From: Knufia peltigerae
Lineage: Eukaryota > Ascomycota > Eurotiomycetes > Chaetothyriales > Trichomeriaceae
Length of the DNA: 64,000 nucleotides
Assembly (NCBI GenBank): GCA_030247855.1
Contig: JAPDRN010000053.1
Coordinates: forward strand, 1 to 64,000
Direction of reading: 5' to 3'
Positions 30,717 to 42,621 of the stretch are shown here, one piece after another (position 1 is the first letter of the stretch; every line of letters starts with the position of its first letter). The translations under genes were made by a program, and so were the position numbers. Below the pieces are notes generated by a model. That model was not told the DNA's origin, searched no databases, and saw nothing but the letters and a program-made list of their open reading frames with translations.

Positions 30717-31785
30717 TCATAACAGGATCAAGTAATTGCTAGGGGCTATGCCTGTTTCGCCATTCTCTTTCTTTGCCTGCCACCATCTTCCACTGACATC
30801 CGAGACCTCGAGGATTTCGTGTTTGCTGAAGCTGATCTCATTGGCGTCGTCTGGGTTGGCTTCGTAGCTATAGATGGCCTTTGCACGGTAGGGGTATTCC
30901 GTTGGAGGCGCGACTTCGGATGTTGGAGCAGGGGTGCTGCTCGTGTTCATGGGTTGTGCTGAAGCTCGCGTTGCGCCTGCCGGTCCGCCAGGGTATCCTG
31001 ACACTGGGGATGATGTCTCAAAGCCATTCAACTGGGCGGACGTGTACATCTGAGGCGGCTGTGCCGATGCTGTCGTCTGTGGGCGGTCATAAGCATTCGT
31101 CATGTTCTGAGCAGGGCCTCGGAACCCATTCGCCTCTTTATGCAGAGCAAATTGGTCAATGAATTCGCGGTGGGCGGCTTGAGGCGCGGAGCCGAAATAG
31201 AATATCCAAATGATCTGGGTCACGATTAGTCGTGAGTCAATATTGACGCGGGAGGGTGACTTACAGCTACCATTGAAAGCAAGATGTGGCCTGCAGCTGC
31301 AGCTTCCATGGCACCTTGAGGCTGATAGACGAGCGAGTTGACGGCCGAGGTCGTCATGACGAGACCAGCTGCGAGATATCCAACAACCTAAAACACGTCA
31401 ATACCTTTCCACCAGGAAAGAGAAAATAGGGTACATACAGCCATGCTATAGATATTGCTGGAGTTCGTTGCGAAGACAAACGCGACGCCTAGGATGCAGC
31501 ACAACATGTAGGCAACCGTCCACCAAGCATATTTTGGGAACGGATCTTGCACGTTCGCAATTATGGAGGAAATGAAGGCAATGAGCCAAGCGAGCTGGTA
31601 GAGAAGTGGTCAGCTTCGCGTTCGACACGAGAGCGGAAAAGGAGACCTACCAAGCTGATGGAAATCGTGGCCAGCGCAAAAGGGTCGCCAATGATATGAC
31701 CGAAGTCGATTCTGCCTCCTCTTCGAGCTTCCAACATGTTGTGTTTCTTCAAGGAGGGAGAATGCAGTGATCCGTAGGAGGGCAT
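30717..31785 (-). CDS. sho1: High-osmolarity signalling transmembrane adaptor SHO1
   Basis: Four exons (31785-31651, 31594-31439, 31387-31265, 31214-30717) encode 303 aa. The N-terminus carries GDPFALATISI, then four membrane helices (LAWLIAFISSIIANV; WTVAYMLCCILGVAFVFA; VVGYLAAGLVMTTSAVNSLV; GHILLSMVAIIWIFYFG), exactly the SHO1 plan. A Pro/Ser/Thr-rich cytosolic linker leads to the C-terminal SH3 domain (about 246-302): ALYDY-type motif AKAIYSYEANPDDANEISF, then GRWWQAKKENGETGIAPSNY. SHO1 senses osmotic or cell-wall signals at the plasma membrane and recruits the Pbs2 MAPKK through its SH3 domain in the HOG pathway. All parts are present. The ATG at 31785 is first; a start at 31737 (MLEARRGG) would only trim the cytosolic tail. 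Confidence 0.96.
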
Positions 31786-33505
31786 GAAGGGTCGACGAGG
31801 TCGGCGGTTTCTCGTCGCGGTCGATTACACTAGGTACTTTTGTTTCTTTGTCAAGATAGGTTCGAGAAGTAAAGAAGAGTGTTGATCGAAGAAGACTAGG
31901 ACGAGGTTTGGTGATGGCTAGGCGCAGGCTGGGTGGCGCGAGGACCGGGCGCTGGAGGGCTGTGTCCGTGTGCAGTGCTGTCTGTGAGGGCGTGGGCTGG
32001 CTGGTCGAAGTCGACTTTCTTTGGAGTCAGCTAAGGAAATAAAGATGCCAACGACACAGTCGCCGATCCAAGGTAGAAGAGGCGTAGAATGACGACAAAG
32101 AGAGTGGTAACGATCGACAAGAATAAAGAAAAAAGTGTGTTGTTTGACAAATAGTGGTGCCTGAAAGAGCGTGGATATGGAGGTTGAAGGGTTTGAGGAA
32201 TGAGGATTCGTATTCAGGAGGAGGAACAGGACTGGGAATAATGGGAGCGAGAAAGTCTGGCACGGAAAGAGACGCAGACTGGTGCGACTGGATGCGAGAG
32301 AGGACGGAGGCCAACCCACCCACCTGTACGAGGGAAAAAAGGGCGCCCAGGGCAGGGGATTCAACCCTAAACACGCCTGCCCAAGACGTGTCGGGGGCCA
32401 CTAAAAACTTAAGCCTTAAGGAGCCTTGCAACATGCACGTTTCATCCCCTCAAGCGGGAGATCGTTGTCTCCAGATTTACAATTTCAACACACCTACGGA
32501 GTATTCTACGGAGTACTCGTACTCACACCATGCGAATATGCCCGCGAGAAAGAAGTGTAGTGTTTTCCAGGTCCGCTCACATCAATTCAATCTCCCTGTT
32601 CGCTCAATGGCATGTCGCATGTCCCCGGCGCTTGTTCCGCAGTAGCACAGGCCATGCGCCCAGCAAGCGCTGGGTGGCACCACGGCTGTGCAAAGGGCTG
32701 CCATACACACTCGACAATGCTCATTCACCTCGACGGATGCTTACATAGAATAGATCTCCATTTCCAGATGCCCGTTGAGGATTGACCTCCAGACGCTGTC
32801 GACGCCTCCTCACCTTCGGATGGCTAATTTTCCGTTGGCGAGACGGAGCTGTCCTCATTAATGAAACTGGGCTGCGTCCTGACACCACCCATTGGACACG
32901 ACGCGACATGGCCCCCTGATGGCTGTGGACACCGTCGATCCATGGTTCTCGACCAATCTTCGCATCTCCACCCAAATACCCCCTGGCAGGGCGCCACCAG
33001 CCCGTGCTCACAGTCCTGTACTCCGTATGTACAGTATTCTCGCAATCCTGCACTGGAACGCTAACCCAAGCTATCCATATTGTAGAACCCCAGGACAGAT
33101 TGTGGTCCAGCCATCGATCATCAACAACGACTCCTCGAAGTGCATTTATTAAATCCTCCGAAGAGCCCTACAGTAGCTGTTGCACGCCCCCCATCATTCT
33201 GTTGCTCACTCCAATGCGAATGCATGATCTGCGCCCGGCACAGATGTTCCCATTGGCGGGCTAGCCATGCACTCACGATGGCTATGCTGGTTTAACGAAG
33301 CAACACCTATATCGACTGGCAGACTGCCGGATTATCCTTCCTGATGTGCTATCGCTCGACACCCACTAAAGCCTGTCATCAGACCCAGATGCAGTCTGTT
33401 GATGGCGAAAGAACAATTCTTCTGTGTTTGCCCGAATCATGCCACCAGGGCCTCAAGATGCCCGGATCACTAAAAATATCTCGTGAACAGATCATAGCTC
33501 GTCGA
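31786..33505. other. Long intergenic region upstream of SHO1
   Basis: About 1.7 kb. The first 600 bp upstream of SHO1 are purine-rich on the plus strand (pyrimidine-rich leader of SHO1). TACGGAGTA motifs lie at 32495-32503, 32507-32515 (4 bp apart) and 33019-33027. No gene recognised. Confidence 0.45.
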
Positions 33506-34231
33506 TCAGAGATATCCTTGTTCCTCTTTGGCTCGCCGTTCCCAGCGGATCAGGTGTTTCTCGACTTCGCCTACTCTTCTTTCCCAGTCTTCCCACAAGT
33601 CACCCATTCCTACAACGCCCACTTTGATCCACCATTCGAGGCAACGAGCACTCCGTTCACGTAGCACCTGTACTTCATTCGCCAGTTCTTCCTCGGTTCG
33701 GTTGCACTGTTCGAGGCGTGGGACCAGAGACAGTAATTCCGAGCTTTGTTCGGCGGGAGGAATTTGCAAGGTCTGCAAGGAGGAGAGTCTCGAGGCTGTC
33801 TCGGGAAACAAGGTCGCATGCGCAAGGACAATCGAGGCAAGGGTGCTTAGATCTTGGGATTTGGGGGGCACTTCGCTGGCCGACAATGTGGAAGCAAACA
33901 AGTCTGGATAGACAGATGCTAAAGCGTGATGTTAGCCGACTTGTTGATTGCGCAACTCGCATTGTTGCTGCCACCTACACAAGTGCTCAATATCACGAAT
34001 CATAGTGCTTGCAGCCCCACTGTGTTTCTTTAGTCGTTCGAATTCGCCTTCGAGATGATCGAGCCTAGACCAAACCGTGTCTTTTCCGTGGGCTGGGCTT
34101 GTCGCTGGCTCTGGGATGCCATCTTGATCAGTGGTACCCTTTAGTAAGAATTCCAGATGACGAAGGCGCGTCTCCAGGAGTGCGAGTGTGGCGCGGGCCG
34201 CAGCCTCTGGATCTTTTGTGTCGGTAGCCAT
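33506..34231 (-). CDS. ro-10: Nuclear distribution protein RO10-like (dynactin p24 subunit)
   Basis: Two exons (34231-33979 and 33918-33506) encode 221 aa. The sequence is mostly helical with long amphipathic coiled-coil stretches: ATLALLETRLRHLEFLLKG at the N-terminus, RLDHLEGEFERLKKHSG, and the C-terminal RTEEELANEVQVLRERSARC followed by EWWIKVGVVGMGDLWEDWE and EVEKHLIRWERR. This arrangement, with SSVYPDLF at the splice join, is that of Neurospora RO10, the fungal p24 subunit of dynactin needed for dynein-driven nuclear distribution in hyphae. The short intron has donor gtaggt and acceptor tttag. The family is assigned from overall pattern rather than a catalytic motif. Confidence 0.8.
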
Positions 34232-35297
34232 TTATGTTTCGCCAACAATTCTGAATCCAACGCAGGAGAAATGTTTGGTGGGAAGGACGGCGTAGGAGTG
34301 CAAACACATCAAACACGGCAACCGTTATTTCGTCCCAGTGAGGCATCGGAGACACGCCCCGAACTTCTCCATTCTGGGCGTCGGACTTTTCTCCATCTCC
34401 ATAAATAATTCCCTGTTGTATTCCGTGACAATCAAATAAGAACCTGACATTCGCCTTGCATCAATGCGAAACCATGCTCGCCTGTGCGAGTTTCAGATCC
34501 ATCGATTACCCTCTCCTTCTCGAATACGTATGCAGACTGGAGCGATGCACGTATGTCTCAGTCTGTTCCGTCGTACGCAAGCTGATGACATGCTACTTCG
34601 GTGGCTGGGGCTGTCGCACTGTGCATAACCCCGCCCTCTGATTTCAACGCCCTCATTTGTCGTAATTAGGCGAGTGGCGCCATGAATGCCGTTCCTGGTG
34701 GCAGGAAACAGCTCTGTATGCTGACCAAAGAGCGAAACCTGTCGGAGCCAAAGGGCGAATCTGCCAACTACTGCACAGGAAGCGTTCTCGCTACGTCGGA
34801 GCTACTCCAGGACTATCAAGAGCTTCTGACAGGATAGCCAAAGCTTCTTCGTTGCCCGCTCTCCACGTTAGGACTGATCGAAGATGACGTTCCAGCGACA
34901 AATGGGCCCTTTGATGGATCGCAGCTGTCTTCTCCCTCAGTTGATGCTCGTGGGAGCTACAAACCACTAATAGCAAGGAACCCTTGTCAAGGCTGACCAA
35001 TCATGGCTTGTTCTCAGGCCCGACGACACACCATGTTTCCCAGCCGTCCGTATTCGAGGTACTTCTTCGTCCAGCTCTCGAGAAAGCAGCTTTGAGGGTT
35101 CGTCTCTTCCGTAAGGAACCGGTTTTACCTCCTCTTGTCTGGCTTTGTTGTTCTCGCATATAGTCCCAATTGTGCAGAATTGTCATTGTTATTGCTGCAA
35201 GTCGTTCATCTCAGACTAGCAAGCCCAAAGCACATCGCACTTCGTCGAAGCGTCAAGGTACCCGCATTGTTCTCTGGCCGCACCGAGCTCAAGTTCG
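34232..35297. promoter_or_regulatory. Divergent intergenic region
   Basis: About 1.07 kb between RO10 and the CorA-like gene, containing both promoters. Nothing else recognised. Confidence 0.35.
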
Positions 35298-37001
35298 ATG
35301 CCCTCGGACCATGCCGCCGTAGGCTGTGACACGTGTACCATGGCACCACCAGATCCGCATCGCTGGACTTACACAGACTATGTATGCTTTTTACGAAGTC
35401 ACGGCTTCCACAACCTCGCGTGCCTGGACGACTATCTTCGGTGGGGGGTGGAAGCAGCTCGAAATCCAGCAGTTCCACGACCCCAACGAGCAACCACAAT
35501 CTTGTTGGAGTTTGGAACATCAAGTTTTCGGACCTCAGATTTGACCGACACCACGAAACTCAGGGTTTTGCTGAAAGAATGGACGAAGAAGACCCCATCC
35601 ACGCCCACGTCCACCACACCGTCCAATGTACAAGGACGCATCGTCATGGTCAACAACATCAGCCCCGAAATGGTCGATACGCTCGGCGGCCTCCTCAACA
35701 TTGAACCGGCATTCTTTGCCTCTCACCTTGCAGATCATGGAATTGGAAGCACAGGGGAAGTCAACACGTCCTCACCATTGGCCTCACAGAATCAACGACA
35801 TCAAAAACATTTCTTCACCATCGAATACCCATGTGCCTTTGTTGCGCACAATTGCGGCAAGGATGTGGATATCGATAAGCTCTACTGCAAGGGCAACTAC
35901 CGGAGACGAGTGGAGGTGTGCTCGAAATACGGCAAACACAAGGTCGCTCTTGCTCGAAGGAAGATATCATTCTACATGAAGAAATCACTGGAACCGTGGC
36001 TATGTAAGTACCATTCTGTCTTGCCTCTTTGGTCGTCTCTAACCTTTTCAGGCGTCGTCCTCGTGGACCCGCCCATGACACACTTCACCCTCGGTGCTGA
36101 GACGAGCTTCGGGGCGTACTCCCACACCCAACGCATGGACATATCCGGATACCAGGGTGGATATCTCGACTTTATCGAGATGCGCCGCCCGGGCAGCAAG
36201 GACTCTCACGACTTCCGCGCGTGTGGCTCTCGTCCCATGTGCCCAAACCCGTTCGACGATCTCTGTCGACATTGGCACATCATGGCCCGGGACGGACTCC
36301 TCAACCCCTCCGACAGAAACATGCTCAACCTGATGCGGCCGGCCTTTCAGATCGCCGCCAGCGAATGCACAAACTTTTTCGAGTACATCCGGTCGACGCT
36401 CGAAAGCCAGCCCATCTCGACGGCGCTCGCGCTCGAGCCACAGAGGGCCAAGAGGATCCTCGACAAGGTCATCTCCCTGGACTCGATGCTGAGCCGGTAC
36501 AAACCCATCCTCACCCGCATCAAGTCCTTCGTCGGCGCCGACTCGGACCTCAACGACGACTACCGCGCTTTGCTGATCGACCTACACCACTACCGCGCCG
36601 AGTGCGACAGCCAAATGCAGCACATCCTCGCGGTCTCACAGGTGCAGGATACGACGTCCCTGGCGTCCATCGAGTTCGAATCCACCAGGCAAGCCGACTA
36701 CTCGCGGTACTTGACCATCATCGCCCTGATATACGTGCCCTTTGCCTTGGCGTGCGCCATCTTCAGCCTGCCCCACGACTTTGCGCCGGCCGCGCACTAC
36801 CTGTACGGCTTCCTGCCCGCCACGGCGGGCGTGGCCGTCGTGTTCATCCTTCTCGTCTTGCCGGAGGCGCGAGATCCGCTTCCGATCATCAAGGCCTCCC
36901 TGTGCGGAGGCCTGACCAAGAAGAGATTGCTCGCGAAGCCGGGTGGTAACAAGGGCACGACCCCGTCATCACAGAGCGAAAAGTACGTCGAGGAGGTATG
37001 A
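35298..37001 (+). CDS. CorA-like (Mg2+ transporter-like) fungal membrane protein
   Basis: Two exons (35298-36003 and 36052-37001) give 551 aa; an unspliced read is also open because the 48-nt intron (gtaagt...ttttcag) has no stop and is a multiple of three. A long soluble N-terminal region is followed by helical segments (LDSMLSRYKPILTRIKSFVG; QMQHILAVSQVQDTTSLASIEFE) and two C-terminal membrane helices (about YLTIIALIYVPFALACAIFSL and YGFLPATAGVAVVFILLVLP). The ES-RQADYSRYLTIIALIYVPF arrangement matches fungal CorA-domain proteins, in which the classical GMN selectivity motif is replaced; here it is not present (SLPHDFAP instead). Ion transport is therefore uncertain. ATG 35340 is an alternative start. 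The 3' half is GC-rich relative to the surroundings. Confidence 0.75.
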   Translation: MPSDHAAVGCDTCTMAPPDPHRWTYTDYVCFLRSHGFHNLACLDDYLRWGVEAARNPAVPRPQRATTILLEFGTSSFRTSDLTDTTKLRVLLKEWTKKTPSTPTSTTPSNVQGRIVMVNNISPEMVDTLGGLLNIEPAFFASHLADHGIGSTGEVNTSSPLASQNQRHQKHFFTIEYPCAFVAHNCGKDVDIDKLYCKGNYRRRVEVCSKYGKHKVALARRKISFYMKKSLEPWLCKYHSVLPLWSSLTFSGVVLVDPPMTHFTLGAETSFGAYSHTQRMDISGYQGGYLDFIEMRRPGSKDSHDFRACGSRPMCPNPFDDLCRHWHIMARDGLLNPSDRNMLNLMRPAFQIAASECTNFFEYIRSTLESQPISTALALEPQRAKRILDKVISLDSMLSRYKPILTRIKSFVGADSDLNDDYRALLIDLHHYRAECDSQMQHILAVSQVQDTTSLASIEFESTRQADYSRYLTIIALIYVPFALACAIFSLPHDFAPAAHYLYGFLPATAGVAVVFILLVLPEARDPLPIIKASLCGGLTKKRLLAKPGGNKGTTPSSQSEKYVEEV

Positions 37002-37762
37002 CATTTGGATGGGATGGGAGCCGTGTGTCACCGATCGGCGTCTAGGGCGTCTCGAGAACACTTTCCCTCTTGTTTTCGTTTTCGCTTTTCGTGAAGTTAT
37101 TTGACAATCAAGAACCAGTCAGATTTATCCCATCTTCTTGTCTCTCGCCAGTTGCGTCATGACACTTTTGATGGTGGGAACACCCTAGGGTACTTTCATA
37201 TTCAGAGTCGGCACATCCTGACTCTTGAGGAGTCAATACGGACGCGATGTTATGATTTTGGGCAAGAGGGGAGGGCTTTTCCGTGCATACCCTCATGGAT
37301 GGATGGATCCGGTGGTTGGCTGGCTACTTTTTTCACCTTTTTGCAAATGCGCCCACGAACCATGAAACCTGGTGGGATGAATGAACAATCCATTTTTGGG
37401 GTATGCGTTACAGCTACGGCCCATGATGCAAGGCATGCGAGGTCCTCATGAAATGGAACAAAGTCCTCGCATAGATATACGAAATAAATACCAAGCAAAA
37501 TGAATACTAATTAATTCAAGACTTTACAAAGTTTGAAATATCGGACCTTCAGAAGGCACTGGGAGTCTCGACTACAGTCGACGCATATGGAATTTTGATA
37601 CATTCTCTTGCATCGTTGTAGTTGATGTACATGGACAGGATATGGTAGTGCTAATTCCCACCTGACGACACAATACAGTACAAAATATACAGATTTGCCC
37701 AGTGGTGTATATTAGTATATGCAGACAAAGTGGAAATGAAGTCAAGAGTGCAACTGACAACT
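37002..37762. other. Convergent intergenic region
   Basis: About 760 bp between the CorA-like gene and mS45 3' ends. No gene recognised. Confidence 0.4.
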
Positions 37763-39158
37763 CTAGACCTCCACCTTTGTTGGTATCTTGACTTGTCCCT
37801 TCTTCCTTTCCTGGGATGGCACACCGTATCGAAATCCGGGACTTTTGGTGCCACGGCCGTCCAGTTTGGTGCCCTCCCTCGTGGCGGCGACGTTGGTGAA
37901 GATGAATTGCCATCGGCCCGTGTCGACGCGAGTCCTGTTCTCTTCTTCCAATCGGGCCTTCAACTCCTTGGCTTCCTTTCTCTTGCGGGCGTCTTCCTCG
38001 AGACGCTGGGCGTGTAGCCGTTGGCGCTCCCGGTGCTCATCGGCAAGCTCGGGATTTTGCCTGTCTATTTCGTATGCGATCATTTGAGGGTGGGGGATAC
38101 GCGCATCGGCCGGTTTCAAAATGGGGTGAGAGTGGCCTGCTTTGCCGACGTACTCTGGCTTCGTGTCCTCCCAGGGCTCTCGAGCAGGTTTGCCTCCTTG
38201 TCCGGCGTCCTGATCGTCCGGCAATCGAGGCGCACCACTGAAGACCCGACCCGCATCGGTACGGTTAAACGCGCGAGATTCAGAGGTAGGGTGGAAGAGC
38301 TGGGGGAAAGTGAGGGGATGTTGTTCGAGGTCGTTGATGGACTCGTGTGGCTCCATCGGCTTCCGCGTCGTCTGGTTGAGTCTGTTGACTGGCACCATTG
38401 AGTGAACGGCTTTGGCATACGGTATTGCGAGTTCTTGGCCCTGGAAATCGAAGAGATCAGGTCAGCTTCGGTATCAGACAGCAGCGTTTGTCATGTAATG
38501 GGCTGATTGATTTGTTTCTTTCTCAGAGAGTTGTAATTTGTTTTTGTTTAGATCACCATGTTTGGAAGTCTGGAAGACTAATCGATTTGGTTGTTCATCA
38601 TAGAAGGTCGGGCGCAGGCAATAAGAAAAATGAGAAAGAGCTTGTCAAACGTACCTCTGCTTGCATCTTCTTCTCGACTTCTATCAGCCGCACGACGGCA
38701 GCAACTCTGCGCATATCTACCCCCATCTCCACCGACACCTGTCGAACAGATTTCTGCAGCACTTGTACACGGTGCCATATTTCGTGCTGTAGTTCCTCTG
38801 ATAATACACTCTGTGAGATGAAATGCGAGTTTCGTGGGAACGGCCTCAGATCTTCTTCCGACTCGGCGCGGGTAGTATTTTCAGAAGATCCGTCTGGTGA
38901 GGCACCAGATTGTCCATCGCGATCTCGCAAGAGATTTCCTCGTCTGTCATAAGCCGACAGGTAGTTTGTTGACCCGGGAAGAGGCCGTTTAAAGACTGCG
39001 CCGGGACCCTGCAGCCATGCAAACATTTCAGCTCGGAGCCGTGTTTGGGAAGTTGGAGTGGAGGAAAAGGCGCGATTGAAACATGATTTGCAGTGTGTGT
39101 GGACGGAGGGTATAGGGATAGCAATCGATGCGGTCGAGGGAGGTATTCGAGGAGGCAT
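37763..39158 (-). CDS. Mitochondrial small ribosomal subunit protein mS45 (MRPS35 / Bot1-type)
   Basis: Two exons (39158-38655 and 38440-37763) encode 393 aa. The N-terminus is basic and Ser/Thr-rich with FNRAFSSTP, a mitochondrial presequence with a likely cleavage site. The core has AWLQGPGAVFKRPLPGSTNYL and SVLSEELQHEIWHRVQVLQKSVRQVSVEMGVDMRRVAAVVRLIEVEKKM, the signature of the fungal Bot1/eukaryotic mitochondrial regulator family (PF12298). Splicing restores QAEGQELAIPYAKAVHSMVP. The C-terminus is a charged helix (RLHAQRLEEDARKRKEAKEL) ending in a basic tail. It should be a component of the mitoribosome small subunit. The first true ATG is 39158; upstream in-frame sequence has no ATG. Confidence 0.9.
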
Positions 39159-41187
39159 GGCTAATCTTTGTCTGAGTCTAATGTACAGTAACGACTTATC
39201 ATAACATTGCACCTCTCCTTGTTGTTCTTTCTTTTGACGGAGGAAAGCTGTTTAGTATGGGTTTCTTGTTGAGTGCGTTCTACAGAAGGTGTCGGACAAA
39301 TTTCATGGAGCTTGAGAAACTCAGGGTCCGGCAAACCTACCGGATACAAGGTGATCACGTGGATACTTATTTTCTTTCAGTCTCCTTCCTCACCTTGTCG
39401 AGCCTCGTGTGCAATGAAACCGTAGCTGGCGACATTTATTGGGCCTATATCTGAGATAGTTCTCACATGCACATGCTGTGCGTAGTTCTTGGGGTTTTTT
39501 CTGCAGCATGGGTACCGGCCCCCATAGATGTTGCTAGGCAAATAAGCCTGGGTGAATTCGAAGAGCGATTACCATCCTAGTCCTGGGATATTGTTTCAGG
39601 AATCAGCATTTGTGTGGCTGACTGCGAGGTCTACAGTTCTGCTCGCCTTTGAACCATCACATGTGACATTCTTACAGGTTTTTATTGTGGTATTCATCTT
39701 CTCAGGCCGCGACGCATCACTGTCATAGTGCGACTCGAGAAACTCCTCCAGATACTTCAGTAGTGTTGCGGAGAAATCACACACGCTCGACAGCAGAGAG
39801 ACCCAGTCTGCCGCTTGAGAGGATGAATTTTCAGTCTGGGCTCGTGATATGCGTTATGGATGTTTGTTTAGTAGCAACCCTCATGATTGGCCTTGGCTGT
39901 TCCTGAAGATCAAGATCTGTGGAACATACCATCCATCCAGGGTCGAACAGCAATTGCTGGACACTGCGAGGATACCCAACTCGGTGCCAGGGACAGAAAA
40001 TTTCGGCTTGCATTTCGCAGCGGGCCCGACAAGGCAGATATCAACAAAATCAGTAAAGACATGTGCGGCGGTATGTGATGGAACCTTGTACGCGAGGAAA
40101 TTTTCACCGCGAGACTGGGACGTGCAACATATCAGCCATCGACAAGGGATGTCTGTATCTCTAGTGGGCCTCTTCCCTGGTGGCACAATCTGCAGATAAT
40201 GGGTTTATGTCGTCAGCAGGGGCATCAAGGCATCCTCCGTCCTCGTACGATGCTCCAATATATGCAAGGGGAGTCCCACGTGTCAAAAGACGCGCGGGTT
40301 TGCTGGTATGTGCGGTGTAGACAATGTTGGCGAGGCTCTCAGACCCGAATAAAGAAGTGATATTTGAGTCGTGTATTTTTCGACAGCGTGTGAGATGCCT
40401 GCTAAGAAGTTAACTTAGATCTCCCGGAAGATCAGCCGTAGAGACCAGGGATTTCCCAGCAATAATTTCCTGCCGTGCCTGGAATCAATAAATACAGTAC
40501 TGCCGTATCTCAGTAAGTGTTGTCCCGGGCGGAGACCAGCCTCGGCCCCTGCAGCAGCCTTCTACCAACTAGAGGCTTCTTTTCCGGGTTCGTTTTCCTC
40601 TGGGAGGCTGCTTAGGCTTCTGTTCGGGGGTCATCACTCAGGCATTGGGCCCCTAAATACCCACAGCCAACAAACGCCCCCGAAGAAGACCCTGCATGCC
40701 TTAGCCGGGCTTGTCCATGGCTTAGTATCACTCGCACCGACGTCATTGGGTTTCTCGATGAGATCTGGTACCTAAGGAAGGCAAGTTGACCACTGACAAA
40801 GGCATCGTCACTTCCAATCTTTTTACTCCAATTGCTACATCGCCGAAACTGCGCCTGCCACACGCACAACGCACCACCACACACTTTCTCTTCACTCGCT
40901 CCCTTCTCTACGTCTACCTCATCGTCCTGGCCATACCAGTTAATCTACATCGATCATGAACAGCATCATTTATCTCGTCTAGCAATTCTGATTACTTCTT
41001 TCTTGCCATCTGTATAATTCTATTCAGTACCTCGGCAATTAACCACTCATCACGTCTCGAATGTCGACGTTTCCTCTTCATTGAAACACACGCTCTTTTC
41101 ATTACAGGTCGTCGAATTGTGCCAACCATTCTAGACTCGAAATTATACAATTTTAACCTTTCGCCGGTCTGGGAACGTCCCGAACAC
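39159..41187. other. Long intergenic region
   Basis: About 2 kb between divergent genes. Several medium open frames occur on both strands near 39.8-40.2 kb, but they overlap each other and show no family motifs. Around 40.8-41.1 kb the plus strand is pyrimidine-rich, as in a 5' leader; a possible leader intron may end at the acceptor cattacag near 41107. Nothing else recognised. Confidence 0.4.
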
Positions 41188-42621
41188 ATGGCACCACGCT
41201 CACCAACGCACGCCTTCGACCCAACGCCCGCTCTTGAACACGACCCGTACAATTTCTCCCCTGTAAATCTCTCGGGCTCGATGGACCCATTGAAAAATGG
41301 CACCTCCAAAGGTGTTCGCTTCTCGGAAACGCCGTCACTCCTTCCTCAAGGCCGTCATTCTATAGCCACCACGACCGTCCCATTACTACCCCCTGTTCCC
41401 TCCGCGAGTCAAATACCGAAGCATGGTTTTCAGATGACGAATCCAACTCCAGAAGTCGACATTACCGCGTACATGGAGCAGTGTCGAATGTTGAACAATC
41501 AGTTGAGAGAGGCGCACGACTGTGAACGAAGAGCGTGGGATATAGAGCGGACTGCACTCAAGGCTCGTATTTCTGAATTGGAAAGACGTCTGTCAAGAAG
41601 CCGGGATTCCAAGAGGAGGTCGAGCAATGACTCTTCGGACGCAAGCCTACGGTCATTCAGAGCAGAGATCAAGCCTTTGTCACGCACCAGCAATCGAGCT
41701 AGAGCCTCGTCAGACTCAAGCGGTGGAGCACCTCCAATCTGGCAAGGCCCTGAGGTTCTTCCTCCCGTAACAAGAGTCTTCTCGCACGAAGACACTGCCG
41801 GACACCTACCGAGCATCTCAGAGAACGAACAGTTCCCATCACTGTCCAAGGAAATTTCTCCAACCACTCAGAAGGAGGTTGAGAACGTCCCTGTACCCGT
41901 TGAGCAGGTAGACAAGACTCTCGACGGCATCACTTTAAAGTCGGCTGGTTTGGCCTCAACATTCGACACGGGAATCACCAGTCCACAGTTTGCTTCGCCT
42001 GCTCATACGCCCTCCCCGCAACCAAAGAGACCTCTCGACGAAATATTGCAGGTTGATGTCAAGTCTCTGCTCTCGCCACTAGATGAGAAATTGAAAAGAA
42101 ATGCCGGTCACACTCCGATGGCTTTCGATGGCACATTGTCTTCGGGCACTGACAGTACGAACAACTTGACTCCCAAGCAAGAAAACCCTGTAGAGCCAGC
42201 ACCCACGAAAAGACCGCCTCTTCGGCCTGCAGAAAATTCCGACTCTTACTTTTCCTTTTCCTCGGCCATTCCCGATCCAGTGGAAAAGGCTCAAGAAGCG
42301 ATCCCTGAACAAGTTGAGCCCGAACCGCAACATGAAGCAGAGGATGATCCCAGTCTTCAAGGTCCGCTCATGCTCGACTCCAGTGCCAAGTCAGAGGCGG
42401 CAAATGCGTTCCTCGAAAAAGTCGATGCCATGCTTTCAGAAGAAGCGGCTGTGCGTTCAAGATACGAAACGGCTTTGTCTGATGACAATGACGAAATGAA
42501 AAGTGCAGAGGCGTCAGAAAAGCCACACACGCAAGACCCAGATGACGAACCCAGATTAAAGATCAAGCATACCATGAATTTCGGCAGTGCTTGGGGTGGA
42601 GATATGCCTGGTCGTATATGA
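41188..42621 (+). CDS. Coiled-coil, largely disordered protein of unknown function
   Basis: A single-exon protein of 477 aa from ATG 41188 (the frame extends upstream only by a GTG). It is Ser/Pro/Glu-rich and probably disordered apart from a short coiled coil at about residues 90-140 (YMEQCRMLNNQLREAHDCER, then RTALKARISELERRLSRS). Proline-directed Ser/Thr sites are frequent (SPQFASPAHTPSPQPKRP). The last 20 residues (KIKHTMNFGSAWGGDMPGRI) look like a defined terminal motif. A serine-rich, phosphorylatable scaffold is possible, for example a cytoskeletal or septum-associated factor, but I do not recognise the family. Confidence 0.75.
   Translation: MAPRSPTHAFDPTPALEHDPYNFSPVNLSGSMDPLKNGTSKGVRFSETPSLLPQGRHSIATTTVPLLPPVPSASQIPKHGFQMTNPTPEVDITAYMEQCRMLNNQLREAHDCERRAWDIERTALKARISELERRLSRSRDSKRRSSNDSSDASLRSFRAEIKPLSRTSNRARASSDSSGGAPPIWQGPEVLPPVTRVFSHEDTAGHLPSISENEQFPSLSKEISPTTQKEVENVPVPVEQVDKTLDGITLKSAGLASTFDTGITSPQFASPAHTPSPQPKRPLDEILQVDVKSLLSPLDEKLKRNAGHTPMAFDGTLSSGTDSTNNLTPKQENPVEPAPTKRPPLRPAENSDSYFSFSSAIPDPVEKAQEAIPEQVEPEPQHEAEDDPSLQGPLMLDSSAKSEAANAFLEKVDAMLSEEAAVRSRYETALSDDNDEMKSAEASEKPHTQDPDDEPRLKIKHTMNFGSAWGGDMPGRI

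Noticed and set aside
36221..36949. 242-codon plus-strand open frame
   Set aside because: Out-of-frame shadow inside the GC-rich half of the CorA-like gene; Arg/Pro/His-rich composition typical of a shifted frame.
39849..40199. Overlapping open frames on both strands in the mS45 upstream region
   Set aside because: Mutually overlapping, no motifs, no splice-supported extension.
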